A DNA stretch of 64,000 nt from Planococcus glaciei. GTDB lineage: Bacteria > Bacillota > Bacilli > Bacillales_A > Planococcaceae. A program made the translations under genes and the position numbers. Positions 8,207 through 16,309 of this stretch are shown piece by piece. The notes below the pieces were generated by a model. The model was not told where the DNA came from and made no database searches. It saw nothing but the letters and a program-made list of their open reading frames with translations. The stretch lies in the NCBI RefSeq assembly GCF_900099655.1, contig NZ_FNDC01000004.1:1-64000 (forward strand). Reading direction: 5' to 3'. How positions within the stretch are numbered: the first letter of the stretch is position 1; every line of letters begins with the position of its first letter.

Positions 8207-8992
8207 ATGGGCACCGTTGCACTTGTCATCTTACTCTTTTTTCTTCCATACGCCTGGTTTCTCTGGTCCAGCCTGAGTTCAAAAACCAGGAAACCACACT
8301 GGAAAAAACCTTTGACTGTTCTTTTGGCATTGGTACTAATCAGTGCGGCTTTAAACTATTATTTTTCCGATACATATCAGCTTTCTTTTTTCCAAAATGG
8401 ATTCGAAACCAAAGTGGCCATCATTGTTTCGTTGGCGTTTCTGCTAGTTGTTTCAATCATCAACGTGATCACAAGGATCCTTTTCAAAGGGGCGCCGAAG
8501 TCTTTCCATAACCCGAAAGTGGCCTGGGTTGTTACTGCGGTGCTCTGCGGGACCATCCTGTTTTTCACCCTATGGGTGTATCCCTTGGCAGAGAAAGCAT
8601 CTTATATCAATAAAGTCGAGAATGCTTTAGCGCAGTCCGAGAAGCAGCAAGCCGATGAGGAAATCACCGTCCTGTTTATGAGTTCTGAAAAAGAGTGCTT
8701 CCGGACTTCCACGAATAATTGCACCAACGATACGTACAAAAACGCATTTTTCCTCAAAAACAATTTGGATACACAAAAAGAGGTTCAAGTGCGGATTCGG
8801 GCACTGGATTCCGACGAAAAAGAATTGAAGGTCATCGAATCGGACATCATGACGCTGGAAGCAGGAGAATTGAAGCTGGTCGAGACGGAGGAATCGTCTG
8901 ATCTGGAAAGCATCTGGAGCCGGACTTCTTTTGAAACGGATAAACGGGTTCGTTCCTATGAATCGTTGTTCCGGTACCGGGATGCCGAGTAA
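8207..8992 (+). CDS. Membrane protein with soluble C-terminal domain, 261 aa
   Basis: Four membrane segments are visible in the N-terminal half (about residues 3-20, 32-50, 63-86 and 103-122), followed by a polar C-terminal domain of about 130 residues. That domain has two cysteines (C165 region) and a beta-rich, acidic character. Its position after an even number of passes would place it on the same side as the N-terminus. AAAGGCATGATTTA precedes the ATG. Family unknown. It converges with the nuclease gene across a shared terminator. Confidence 0.82.
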   Translation: MGTVALVILLFFLPYAWFLWSSLSSKTRKPHWKKPLTVLLALVLISAALNYYFSDTYQLSFFQNGFETKVAIIVSLAFLLVVSIINVITRILFKGAPKSFHNPKVAWVVTAVLCGTILFFTLWVYPLAEKASYINKVENALAQSEKQQADEEITVLFMSSEKECFRTSTNNCTNDTYKNAFFLKNNLDTQKEVQVRIRALDSDEKELKVIESDIMTLEAGELKLVETEESSDLESIWSRTSFETDKRVRSYESLFRYRDAE

Positions 8993-9032
8993 AAACCTTT
9001 CCTTGTGTCAAACCGCATTCCATCTATACAAA

Positions 9033-9071
9033 AAATCCGCCCTCTTCAACGAGAGGGCGGATTTCTTTTTG
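9033..9071. terminator. Bidirectional terminator, AAATCCGCCCTC family
   Basis: AAATCCGCCCTC (9033-9044) pairs with GAGGGCGGATTT (9053-9064) and is followed by CTTTTT. It lies between convergent genes ending at 8992 and 9096 and belongs to a set of similar hairpins in this window. Confidence 0.88.
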
Positions 9072-9095
9072 ACTATCAGTGTATTCGTTTCGGGC

Positions 9096-10355
9096 TTACT
9101 CACCGACCATACCGTCATGGTCGTTATCCCGCATATACGGATATAACCAGTGGTCGCTCATGATTGGCATAGAGAAACCGGCATCTTTTGCTTCTTTGAT
9201 TGTCACTTGGCCGTTGCCGTTTGTATCCACACTCGAAACATCTCCGCCTGTGTTGGCAGGAACTGACTCCACAGGGGCACTCTCGGTGGCTGCAGGGCTT
9301 GATTCAGCAGGTTCACTGTCGGTCAAGCCGAGTGATGCGTTGACTTCATCCGGGTTCACGTTGTCGAACGTATCAACGACTTCATTGCCCGCTACCGTGT
9401 ACGTGTACTGGTAGCTTGAAGGAATCTGTGTGTCTGTATCCGGGTAGGTGATGATGGCTTCGAAATTCGTCGCTCCGCCAGCATCGCGGATGACGTCTTC
9501 CATATAAGCCTGGTCACCATGGCGGTTGAGCGTGCTTTCCTGCGGGGTGATGTTATAGGCATTCGATACCCCGCCGAGCGAATCCGCAATGACATGCCCT
9601 TCGTCTAACATGTCGCTTTCGACGCCAGGAACCTTCGCTTCATCCGAGTAATACCTGCCGTCCGATGTTACAGGTTCGCTGTTATCGTCCTGTAGAATGA
9701 TTTCGGCAGCCACGACACGTTCCAGTTGCCCGTGTTCGTTCGTGAAAGCCCAATATTCCCGGTCTCCAAACCCGATATCAACAACAACGTTGGCTTCGCG
9801 GGTTCCAGAGAGATCACCGCCGTCCACTTCGATAAGAGAGTATCCTGCGAACAGATCATTCTTTTGTTTGGCCGCGGCTTCCGCAGCTGCTTTTTCTTTG
9901 GCTGCCAGTTCCTGCGCAGCTTTCTCTTTCGCAAGCTTCTCGGCCTTCGCTTTTTCTTCGGCTGCTTTCTCTTTTGCCAGCTCTTCAGCCGCCGCTTTTT
10001 CCTGGGCTTCTTTCTCGGCCGCCAGACGTGCTTCTTCTTTTTCCTTTTCCAGCTCCGCCTGTTTCTCAGCTTCTTCCTGGGCAATCCGTTGTTCTTCAGC
10101 TTTTTCCACGGCCGCTTTTTCTTTCTGTGCTTCCATCTGTTCGCTTTCGACGTCAGCAGCAGTTTCAACTTCTTCCGCTGTCATTCCTACGCCGACAAAA
10201 GAGCCAATGATCACGATAAATGAAGCACCCGCCGCTAAAGCATTTTGCTTAACCGTCAGCCCTTTTTTGAACAAAGCGCTGAACAGTAACATAACGATGC
10301 TTGCAGCAAAAGCAAGCATAGCCAGCAGCAACAATACTAAAAATAAATTGCTCAT
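9096..10355 (-). CDS. Membrane-anchored DNA/RNA non-specific nuclease with excalibur-like tail
   Basis: A 419-residue modular protein. Residues about 4-29 and 39-60 are membrane segments. Residues about 65-165 are an Ala/Glu/Lys-rich coiled coil. Residues about 175-320 form a beta-beta-alpha metal nuclease domain of the DNA/RNA non-specific endonuclease type: the catalytic histidine is H254 in DEGHVIADSLGG and the metal-binding Asn is N268 in NITPQ. The C-terminus has an EF-hand-like DTNGNGQVTIKEA followed by DNDHDGMVGE, which resembles an excalibur calcium-binding motif but has no cysteines. Such proteins usually act at the cell surface on external DNA. Start ATG after AGGGGGAAATACAAA. Confidence 0.85.
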   Translation of the reverse strand: MSNLFLVLLLLAMLAFAASIVMLLFSALFKKGLTVKQNALAAGASFIVIIGSFVGVGMTAEEVETAADVESEQMEAQKEKAAVEKAEEQRIAQEEAEKQAELEKEKEEARLAAEKEAQEKAAAEELAKEKAAEEKAKAEKLAKEKAAQELAAKEKAAAEAAAKQKNDLFAGYSLIEVDGGDLSGTREANVVVDIGFGDREYWAFTNEHGQLERVVAAEIILQDDNSEPVTSDGRYYSDEAKVPGVESDMLDEGHVIADSLGGVSNAYNITPQESTLNRHGDQAYMEDVIRDAGGATNFEAIITYPDTDTQIPSSYQYTYTVAGNEVVDTFDNVNPDEVNASLGLTDSEPAESSPAATESAPVESVPANTGGDVSSVDTNGNGQVTIKEAKDAGFSMPIMSDHWLYPYMRDNDHDGMVGE

Positions 10356-10544
10356 TTTGTATTTCCCCCTATTTTCTAACTAGATCAATATGACTATTTT
10401 ACAAAGTTGACTATAACATGATTGAGAAGGTAAATACTAGGGGGTGATAAGTTTTTGTATGGAATTATTTGGATTTATTAATTTAAACGACTTACTCTTT
10501 ATAAAATGTTTGTTGTTAAATGAAACTCATTTTATCTAACAAAC

Positions 10545-10582
10545 GCTAAAAAATCCGCTCTAGTGTTGAATAGAGCGGATTT
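10545..10582 (-). terminator. Terminator, AAATCCGCTCTA family
   Basis: AAATCCGCTCTA (10551-10562) pairs with TAGAGCGGATTT (10571-10582). On the minus strand it ends in TTTTTTAGC, so it terminates the exporter gene ending at 10644. Confidence 0.88.
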
Positions 10583-10643
10583 CTTCAGGAATAGGAAATA
10601 TATATCGGGTGTTTTCGAACTCGATCGCATTCTCATGAGCCAA

Positions 10644-11693
10644 TTATTTTTCCGCTTCCAGTCCAGCCTTCACGCTGTTCGGATCAAAAAACTTATCCAC
10701 CAAATTGTAGATCGTGATGAGCTCGTAAAGAATCGTAAACTCTGGCGGGAACAGGGTGGGCTCAATAGCATCGCTAGCCGTGACGCCTTTGCTGTTCTCC
10801 CAAAACAGATCGGTAATCCGTTTTAATTGGTGCTGATGCGTTTCATGGTCGTAGTCGAGGGAATGCTGCAAGTCGTCCGCAAGCTCCGCAACGGCCTGCA
10901 TAATGGTATTGCGCTCAGCTGGTGTCCACTCCAAATCATGCAGCGGGATCCGAAGCAAAGCGTCCAAATGGAACTCGAGGTTATGCAGAAAAAGCAATTG
11001 CCTTTCTGCCATCTGAAGCTCGGCTTCCCGGTTGCGAACCCACGGGTATAAGCTGAAATCGTCCCGCTGGTAATGGATCAATTTCTCCGTCTTTTTGATT
11101 TCTGTTGTCAGCCCTTTAACTATCTCCCGGTCTTCTTGAAGATCCGCATCTCCTTCAAAGAGGATCGTATGGAATGTGTGTTCCAACAATCTTCCTGCAC
11201 GTTCGCTGATGCTTTGGATGCTGCGTAGAATATCGGCCCGGTAATTCGGCGGGAACACGAGCATGTTGACAGCGGTAGACACGAGCAGGCCGATTGTTGT
11301 GGTGCCTAAGCGGATGAAGAACGCAATCAGAAAATGGTCGTGGATGACTTCGACCATCGCGACGGAAGTCAATGTCGCGACGAGCAATCCCGCGTGCAGA
11401 TTGAGTCGATAACAGACGGCAATCGTGGCAACCGCGGCGAGTGTATAGGTGATCGGGGAATTCCCGAAGAAAGTAATGAAGAGAACCGCGAACGCAGAAC
11501 CGATCGCAGATGCCGGGAACCGGACAAGCCCTTTTTTGATCGAATCGCTGACGGTCGGCTCAATCGTCACAATGGCCGTGATGACCGCAAAGACAGGCGG
11601 CCAGCCGAACCATCCGCAAATAATGGCGGTTAAAAAGATCGCTATCCCGGTTTTCACAATCCGGCTGCCGTTGAAATGAAAGGATCGCATCAT
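10644..11693 (-). CDS. Aromatic acid exporter family (FUSC-like) membrane protein
   Basis: A 349-residue protein of the ArAE/DUF939 type, related to Bacillus YqjA and the FUSC superfamily. The N-terminal half contains about five to six membrane helices, with the family-typical GWPPVFAVITAIVTIEPT stretch near residue 28 and NLHAGLLVATLTSVAMVE further on. The C-terminal half (from about residue 150) is a soluble, mostly helical cytoplasmic domain. The role is inferred to be efflux of organic or aromatic acids; no substrate is indicated locally. Two adjacent ATGs are possible starts (AAAGGATGGTTAACAA upstream). Single-gene unit. Confidence 0.88.
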   Translation of the reverse strand: MMRSFHFNGSRIVKTGIAIFLTAIICGWFGWPPVFAVITAIVTIEPTVSDSIKKGLVRFPASAIGSAFAVLFITFFGNSPITYTLAAVATIAVCYRLNLHAGLLVATLTSVAMVEVIHDHFLIAFFIRLGTTTIGLLVSTAVNMLVFPPNYRADILRSIQSISERAGRLLEHTFHTILFEGDADLQEDREIVKGLTTEIKKTEKLIHYQRDDFSLYPWVRNREAELQMAERQLLFLHNLEFHLDALLRIPLHDLEWTPAERNTIMQAVAELADDLQHSLDYDHETHQHQLKRITDLFWENSKGVTASDAIEPTLFPPEFTILYELITIYNLVDKFFDPNSVKAGLEAEK

Positions 11694-11854
11694 TTGTTAA
11701 CCATCCTTTCTTTTATGAAGTATTTTGCCGTAGTTTAGTATATCATCCATTTCTAACTGGATTCCACGGCAATTCTGGTGACGGAGCCAATGAAATCTAG
11801 GTGCACCGGGAATTTGAGTGGCTGGAGAAGCAGCTGGGCAGCGGCCAAAAAGGC

Positions 11855-11889
11855 ATGGAAAAATGCCCATCCATTTTCGGGTGGGCATT
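11855..11889 (-). terminator. Terminator after the peptidoglycan-binding protein gene
   Basis: AATGCCCATCC (11862-11872) pairs with GGTGGGCATT (11880-11889). The minus-strand side continues with TTTTTCC. It lies about 55 bases past the stop at 11944. Confidence 0.82.
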
Positions 11890-11943
11890 CCTTATGGCAG
11901 ACATTGCATATAAATTTAAGAGAGTTTCTTCCATTAACAAGTT

Positions 11944-12588
11944 CTACTGATGTTCCCCGTATATCGCGACCCATGTATTGACGCCGACAATGCCATCGAC
12001 TTTCAAACCTTTGTCCCTCTGGTATTGCCGAACATTTCTGTTGGTCTCGGGTCCAAAAACTCCATCAACCGCTGTTTTTAATCCGTACTCGTTCAATGTC
12101 CATTGGAGAAGCAGCACTTCCATGCGGTTCCTTCCTTCGCGCAGGATGAACTGATGCTCCGGTGCAATGTCCATCAAGTTTCTGAGTTCGGCCGGAAGTT
12201 CACCGTCTGGATCTGTTGGTTTTTTATGCTCTGCGTAGATGGCGACCCACGTATTCACGCCGACGATGCCATCGGCTTTCAAGCCTTTATCTTTCTGGTA
12301 CTGCCGGACGTTCTTGTCGGTCGCAGCACCAAACACGCCATCGACCGCTGTTTTTAATCCGTACTGGTTCAACGTCCATTGGAGGAGTTTCACTTCAATC
12401 CGTGTGCTTCCTTTGCGCAGCGTGTACTGATGTTCCGGGGCGACGGTCATGAGCTTCGCAAGATTGGCTGGCAGCTTGTCTTCCTTGACTGCAGTTGCAT
12501 AGCTTACAGCCTCCACCGGCTGAGAGGAGAAGGGAGAGGCAAGCAATAACCCGAATACCAGCAACATGGGAACCCATTTTTTCTTCAC
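11944..12588 (-). CDS. Secreted protein with two peptidoglycan-binding domains, 214 aa
   Basis: GTG start at 12588 directly behind AGGAGGAATCAGCC; the frame is open further upstream but without signals. Residues 1-27 are a signal peptide (KKKW then a hydrophobic core, ending near SQPVEAVS). Two copies of a PG_binding_1 module follow (about residues 45-120 and 135-212), each with LLQWTLN, YGLKTAVDGVFG, NVRQYQ and DGIVGVNTWVAIY. The copies are nearly identical, pointing to recent duplication or conversion. No catalytic domain is attached, so it probably binds cell wall non-catalytically or works with a separate hydrolase. Confidence 0.92.
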   Translation of the reverse strand: MKKKWVPMLLVFGLLLASPFSSQPVEAVSYATAVKEDKLPANLAKLMTVAPEHQYTLRKGSTRIEVKLLQWTLNQYGLKTAVDGVFGAATDKNVRQYQKDKGLKADGIVGVNTWVAIYAEHKKPTDPDGELPAELRNLMDIAPEHQFILREGRNRMEVLLLQWTLNEYGLKTAVDGVFGPETNRNVRQYQRDKGLKVDGIVGVNTWVAIYGEHQ

Positions 12589-12832
12589 GGCTGATTCCTC
12601 CTGAATTTGTAGTTGCCCCCTGTGTACCCAGTTTTTGGCTACATGAAACAGCCGGGCAGAAAAATAAAATCCATCAAAATTACCGCTTTTTTGGCCAGCC
12701 GAAAAAGGAGACGGCTTCCCAACTATGGAGGCATTTATTATTTCTAATACTTTACATTTATAGGGAACTGCTGTCATTGTGACTACCGTGAAGGTATACT
12801 TTAGAAAAAGAAGCATCTAGGGGGCGAAGGTT

Positions 12833-13549
12833 TTGGGTTTATTCGATAAAATTTTTAAAAAGCCGGAAAAAACAGCGGATTTAAGCGGCATTTCATTGAA
12901 GAAAAAAACGGCAACAATTGTGTTGGAGAAGAAGAAGTTGACTGGCGTTTCGGCCAGAGTCGGCATTGTGTTGGATATTTCAGGTTCTATGCGGAAATTG
13001 TACAACGAAGGCGTCGTACAGGACGTGGTGGAGCGGGTGCTTGCAGTCGCGAGCCAGTTCGATGATGACGGGGAGTTGGATGTCTGGGTATACGACAACG
13101 AATTCTCACGGCTGCCGGCAGCGACCGAGGCAACATTCATGGGCTATGTGGAAAAGAACATCCTGTCGAACTCGGGCGTCCACAAATTCGGCCGCAACGA
13201 TGAGCCGAAAGTGATGGAAGACGTGATCCGCAAGTACACGAAACAAGACCCGAGCGGTGAGCCGGTGTTCCTTGTCTTCATCAATGATGGCGGATGCAAA
13301 CCGGGCATCAAGAAATTCATCGTCGAATCTTCAAACCAGCCGATTTTCTGGCAGTTTGTCGGCATCGGCGACTCGAATTTCGATGTCCTGCGGAGACTTG
13401 ATACGATGGAAGGGCGCGTCGTCGACAACGCGAATTTCTTCCATCTCGACGACATCAGCCAAGTATCGGACGCGGAATTGTACGACCAGCTGTTGAATGA
13501 ATTTCCGATGTGGCTGAAGGAAGCGAAAGGAAAAGGAATTTTACGTTAA
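12833..13549 (+). CDS. Von Willebrand A domain protein, TerF-like
   Basis: TTG start at 12833 behind GGGGGCGAAGG. The 238-residue protein has a short basic N-terminal stretch (residues 1-38) and then a VWA domain with an intact metal-ion-dependent adhesion motif, DISGSM at residues 48-53, and later acidic positions. It resembles the VWA domain found at the C-terminus of tellurite-resistance protein TerF, as a stand-alone unit. No other ter gene is nearby. There is no signal peptide or membrane segment, so it is cytoplasmic. Function unknown; metal-dependent protein interaction is the likely biochemical role. Confidence 0.88.
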   Translation: MGLFDKIFKKPEKTADLSGISLKKKTATIVLEKKKLTGVSARVGIVLDISGSMRKLYNEGVVQDVVERVLAVASQFDDDGELDVWVYDNEFSRLPAATEATFMGYVEKNILSNSGVHKFGRNDEPKVMEDVIRKYTKQDPSGEPVFLVFINDGGCKPGIKKFIVESSNQPIFWQFVGIGDSNFDVLRRLDTMEGRVVDNANFFHLDDISQVSDAELYDQLLNEFPMWLKEAKGKGILR

Positions 13550-13680
13550 ATCAATAGATTCCTCTTTTATTAACATGTACTGCTTTCATGAAGAAATGAT
13601 TGCTGAATTTGCAAACCTCTAATTAACAGGAGTAAAATTAAGTGGTGATTGATATCAGATTAAATGGGGAGGAATTATTC

Positions 13681-13995
13681 ATGATTACTGTAACAAACCG
13701 CATTCAAGTGAAAAAAGGAATGGGAATGAAAATGGCGCCTGCTTTTACAGCAAACCAGCGGCTATTGAAATTCGACGGATTCGAAAAAGTGGAAGTGAAC
13801 GTTTCCACTCAGCACGAAGATTACGATGAAATGCAAGTGATGATGTACTGGAACTCAAAAGAGGAATTCGAAGTTTGGCGCAACTCGGACGACTTCAAAA
13901 ACGCCCACAAACGCGATGGCGGAGATGCAGGGGAGTCACCTGTCATCAAAAGCGAACTAATCGTTGCAGAAGTCGCGGCTGTCTTGACGAAGTAA
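13681..13995 (+). CDS. isdG: IsdG-like heme-degrading monooxygenase, 104 aa
   Basis: A small ABM-fold protein aligned by eye with Staphylococcus IsdG/IsdI. The catalytic triad is present as N6, W66 and H76 (VTNRIQV, EVWRNSDDF, KNAHKRDG), at the spacing expected for that family (N7, W67, H77). IsdG-type enzymes open the heme ring and release iron, using an external electron donor. ATG at 13681 is chosen because GGGGAGGAATTATTC precedes it; an in-frame GTG at 13642 has no good signal. No heme-uptake genes are adjacent. The symbol is by family and the exact subfamily (IsdG or HmoA) is less certain. Confidence 0.85.
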   Translation: MITVTNRIQVKKGMGMKMAPAFTANQRLLKFDGFEKVEVNVSTQHEDYDEMQVMMYWNSKEEFEVWRNSDDFKNAHKRDGGDAGESPVIKSELIVAEVAAVLTK

Positions 13996-14046
13996 ACTCC
14001 AACGAGCTGGATGCATGTTTCAAACCGAATCTTTGTTCAATTAAAC

Positions 14047-14091
14047 AAGGCCTGCCTTTCCGTTTTTGCGGAGGAGTAGGCCTTATTTTTT
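14047..14091 (+). terminator. Terminator after the heme oxygenase gene
   Basis: AAGGCCT (14047-14053) pairs with AGGCCTT (14078-14084), enclosing an inner pairing of CCG with CGG, and is followed by ATTTTTTGG. Confidence 0.82.
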
Positions 14092-14267
14092 GGTTCATTC
14101 ATTTTCTTCGAGTAATTTCTATGCGCATGCAAGGTTAGCGGTAAATTTGAAGGTACAGAAAAGTGGAAAAGCTATCCATACTTCCGGTTTACAAAACTTC
14201 GCGCCATTGATATAGTGAGCGTGAATGCAATGTTTTACAAATACGCCTAAGGAAAGAGGTTGGACAA

Positions 14268-14777
14268 ATGGATGTGCAATTCCCCATTGGAAAATTAGAA
14301 GTTCCTGAACACGTAACAACTGAACATGTGCAAGAATGGCTCGGAAAAATCAGCAGCTACACGGCGCGCTTAAGAGAAGCAGTCGATGGCCTAAACGACG
14401 AGCAGCTCGGCAAAAAGTACCGGGAAGGCAGCTGGACGGTGCGCCAGCTGGTGCACCATATCGCCGATTCGCAGCTGACGATGTATCAGCGCCTTAGACT
14501 GGCGTTGACGGATGACAATCCGACGGTCCCGGCTTTTGACCAGGAAAAATGGGCAGAGCTGCCGGACAACGACTTGCCGGTGGAAAGCTCGGTCCGCATT
14601 TTGGAAGGCTTGAATGAACGGATCGTTGCGATTGGGAAGCACGTGACGGACGAGCAATTGACGCGCGTTTTCACCCACGAAACGAACGGCGAAATCAGCG
14701 TCGCGACCAAACTCGCCAAACTGTGCTGGCACGAAGAGCATCATTTGGAGCATATCAAAATCGCCTTGGCGAAGTGA
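14268..14777 (+). CDS. DinB-like metal-dependent transferase, YfiT/BstA type
   Basis: A 169-residue four-helix protein very similar in layout to Bacillus YfiT: PIGKL near the N-terminus, YREGSWTVRQLVHHIADS at about residues 51-68 and WHEEHHLEHI at about 154-163. The histidines at 63/64 and in the C-terminal cluster form the metal site. YfiT-like proteins belong to the DinB/BstA superfamily, for which bacillithiol S-transferase activity is known for some members; that role is inferred here. The start follows GGAAAGAGGTTGGACAA. Single-gene unit. Confidence 0.9.
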   Translation: MDVQFPIGKLEVPEHVTTEHVQEWLGKISSYTARLREAVDGLNDEQLGKKYREGSWTVRQLVHHIADSQLTMYQRLRLALTDDNPTVPAFDQEKWAELPDNDLPVESSVRILEGLNERIVAIGKHVTDEQLTRVFTHETNGEISVATKLAKLCWHEEHHLEHIKIALAK

Positions 14778-14803
14778 CGATTAACAACTTGAACCTACAG
14801 ACA

Positions 14804-14840
14804 AAATCCGTTCTATTCATCGATAGAGCGGATTTCTTTT
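14804..14840 (+). terminator. Terminator, AAATCCGTTCTA family
   Basis: AAATCCGTTCTA (14804-14815) pairs with TAGAGCGGATTT (14824-14835) and is followed by CTTTT. Confidence 0.88.
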
Positions 14841-14924
14841 ACAAAAAATGAGTCATTTGATTAGAGAAAAAAGATTTCTCATTTGTGGCCCCGGAGTCGA
14901 AACACTCAGGAAGGGAGTTTTTAG

Positions 14925-15242
14925 ATGGAGCCGGTTATAGACATCATCCTCATTGTGTTGCCAATTGTCATTGTAGGAGCAATCGCTTTATTTGTAATCA
15001 GTCGGCTGAAAGCGAAACAGAAGCGAGGCATGCTCGGCAAGAAAGAAACAACGGAAGCTCAAACGCTGTTGGACAGCTTGATTCCGCTCGGTCTGATTGT
15101 CGGAAGTGCAGGCGGAGTGCTAATCAGTCTCTTCTTCCCCGTTTCGTTGTCCATGGCTATTCCGCTCGGTGCTGGAATTGGGCTGCTGGCCGGCTACTTT
15201 GCTTACGAATTTTACAGCAAAGCAGAAAAGAGCCATTCCTAG
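14925..15242 (+). CDS. Small integral membrane protein, 105 aa
   Basis: ATG behind AGGAAGGGAGTTTTTAG. Residues about 4-28 form a first membrane helix and residues about 52-100 contain one or two more, with glycine-rich helix packing (GSAGG, GAGIGLLAGYF). The segment between is basic (KAKQKRGMLGKK) and should face the cytoplasm. Family unknown. It is followed after 93 bases by an aldo/keto reductase gene on the same strand, and no terminator is seen between, so the two may share a transcript. Confidence 0.82.
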   Translation: MEPVIDIILIVLPIVIVGAIALFVISRLKAKQKRGMLGKKETTEAQTLLDSLIPLGLIVGSAGGVLISLFFPVSLSMAIPLGAGIGLLAGYFAYEFYSKAEKSHS

Positions 15243-15335
15243 AAAATGCCGATACAGATGCAAAGAGATTGAATCGATTGAGTTTGGAATCAAGGAAGCG
15301 TACGCTTAAAACAGAAACGAGAGGAGTGGTTGGGA

Positions 15336-16178
15336 ATGGAAGGAACAATACCAGAATGGACGTTGAATGATGGAACGGTGCTGCCGGTTACTGGACTTGG
15401 TACATACGGGCTTTGGGGAAATGCCGGGGCGAACGCCGTCAGCAGCGGCATCAATGCCGGCTACCGGCTGATTGATACGGCTTATAATTATGAGAACGAA
15501 GGTGCTGTCGGGGAAGGCATCAAGCGCAGCGGCATTTCCCGTGAAGACATCTGGGTGACGTCCAAACTGCCGGGCCGCTACCACAATTACGAGAAAGCCT
15601 TGGTGGCGATTCAGGAATCCTTGTACCGTTCGAACCTGGATTATTTTGACCTGTATGTGATCCACTGGCCGCTTCCGAATCAGGACCAATACGTGGAAGC
15701 GTGGCAAGCCTTGATTGATGCGCAGAAATGGGGGCTTGTCCGGTCGATTGGCGTCAGCAACTTCCTGCCGGAACACTTGGAGCGCATTATTGGAGAGACC
15801 GGGGTCACGCCGAGTCTGAACCAGGTGGAACTGCATCCGTTCTTCAATCAGGAAGAACAACGGAACTTTCACCAGAAACACAATATCCAAACCCAGTCAT
15901 GGAGTCCGATTGCCCGGGCTGCGGATATTCTGTCGAATGAAACGGTCCAAAAAATCGCTGGAAACCACAACAAGACGGTTCCCCAAATTGTGCTGCGCTG
16001 GCAGTACCAGATCGGCTCTGTTTCAATTCCGAGATCCACTTCGCCTCAGCGGCAGCGGGAAAACCTGGAGATTTTTGATTTTGTTTTAAACGAAAATGAA
16101 ATGGCTGAAATCGCTGCTTTGACACGTCCGGATGGTCGCTTGTTTGATATGGACCCAGCAACGCATGAAGAGTTTTAA
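15336..16178 (+). CDS. Aldo/keto reductase (AKR5-like)
   Basis: A 280-residue NADPH-dependent reductase of the 2,5-diketo-D-gluconate reductase/YvgN type. The catalytic tetrad is D47, Y52, K77 and H110 (LIDTAYNYENE, VTSKL, VIHWP). The C-terminal nucleotide-binding SIPRSTSPQR is also in place. These enzymes reduce aldehydes, methylglyoxal and related carbonyls. ATG at 15336 is chosen over the in-frame TTG at 15330 because of spacing from GAGAGGAG. It ends in its own terminator. Confidence 0.93.
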   Translation: MEGTIPEWTLNDGTVLPVTGLGTYGLWGNAGANAVSSGINAGYRLIDTAYNYENEGAVGEGIKRSGISREDIWVTSKLPGRYHNYEKALVAIQESLYRSNLDYFDLYVIHWPLPNQDQYVEAWQALIDAQKWGLVRSIGVSNFLPEHLERIIGETGVTPSLNQVELHPFFNQEEQRNFHQKHNIQTQSWSPIARAADILSNETVQKIAGNHNKTVPQIVLRWQYQIGSVSIPRSTSPQRQRENLEIFDFVLNENEMAEIAALTRPDGRLFDMDPATHEEF

Positions 16179-16189
16179 GATAAGCAATA

Positions 16190-16228
16190 ACACACCCGTC
16201 GCAAGACACTGGCGGGTGTGTTTTTTAT
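16190..16228 (+). terminator. Terminator after the aldo/keto reductase gene
   Basis: ACACACCC (16190-16197) pairs with GGGTGTGT (16214-16221), with an extended inner stem, and is followed by TTTTTATT. Confidence 0.85.
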
Positions 16229-16309
16229 TCCCTTTTGGCAGGGTTTTGCTGGAAAACAGTTTTGCCGCAAAGCCAATAAGGGAAGAGAAGGGAGAGGAGG
16301 GGTAAAGAC

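Noticed and set aside
9668-10168. Long Lys/Arg-rich minus-strand frame, and Ala/Ser- and Phe-rich plus-strand frames
   Set aside because: They are shadows of the Ala/Glu/Lys-rich coiled coil of the nuclease gene.
11753-11974. 73-codon minus-strand frame with CNVCHKEC
   Set aside because: It overlaps the terminator and the end of the peptidoglycan-binding gene, with no start signal; the cysteines appear to be chance.
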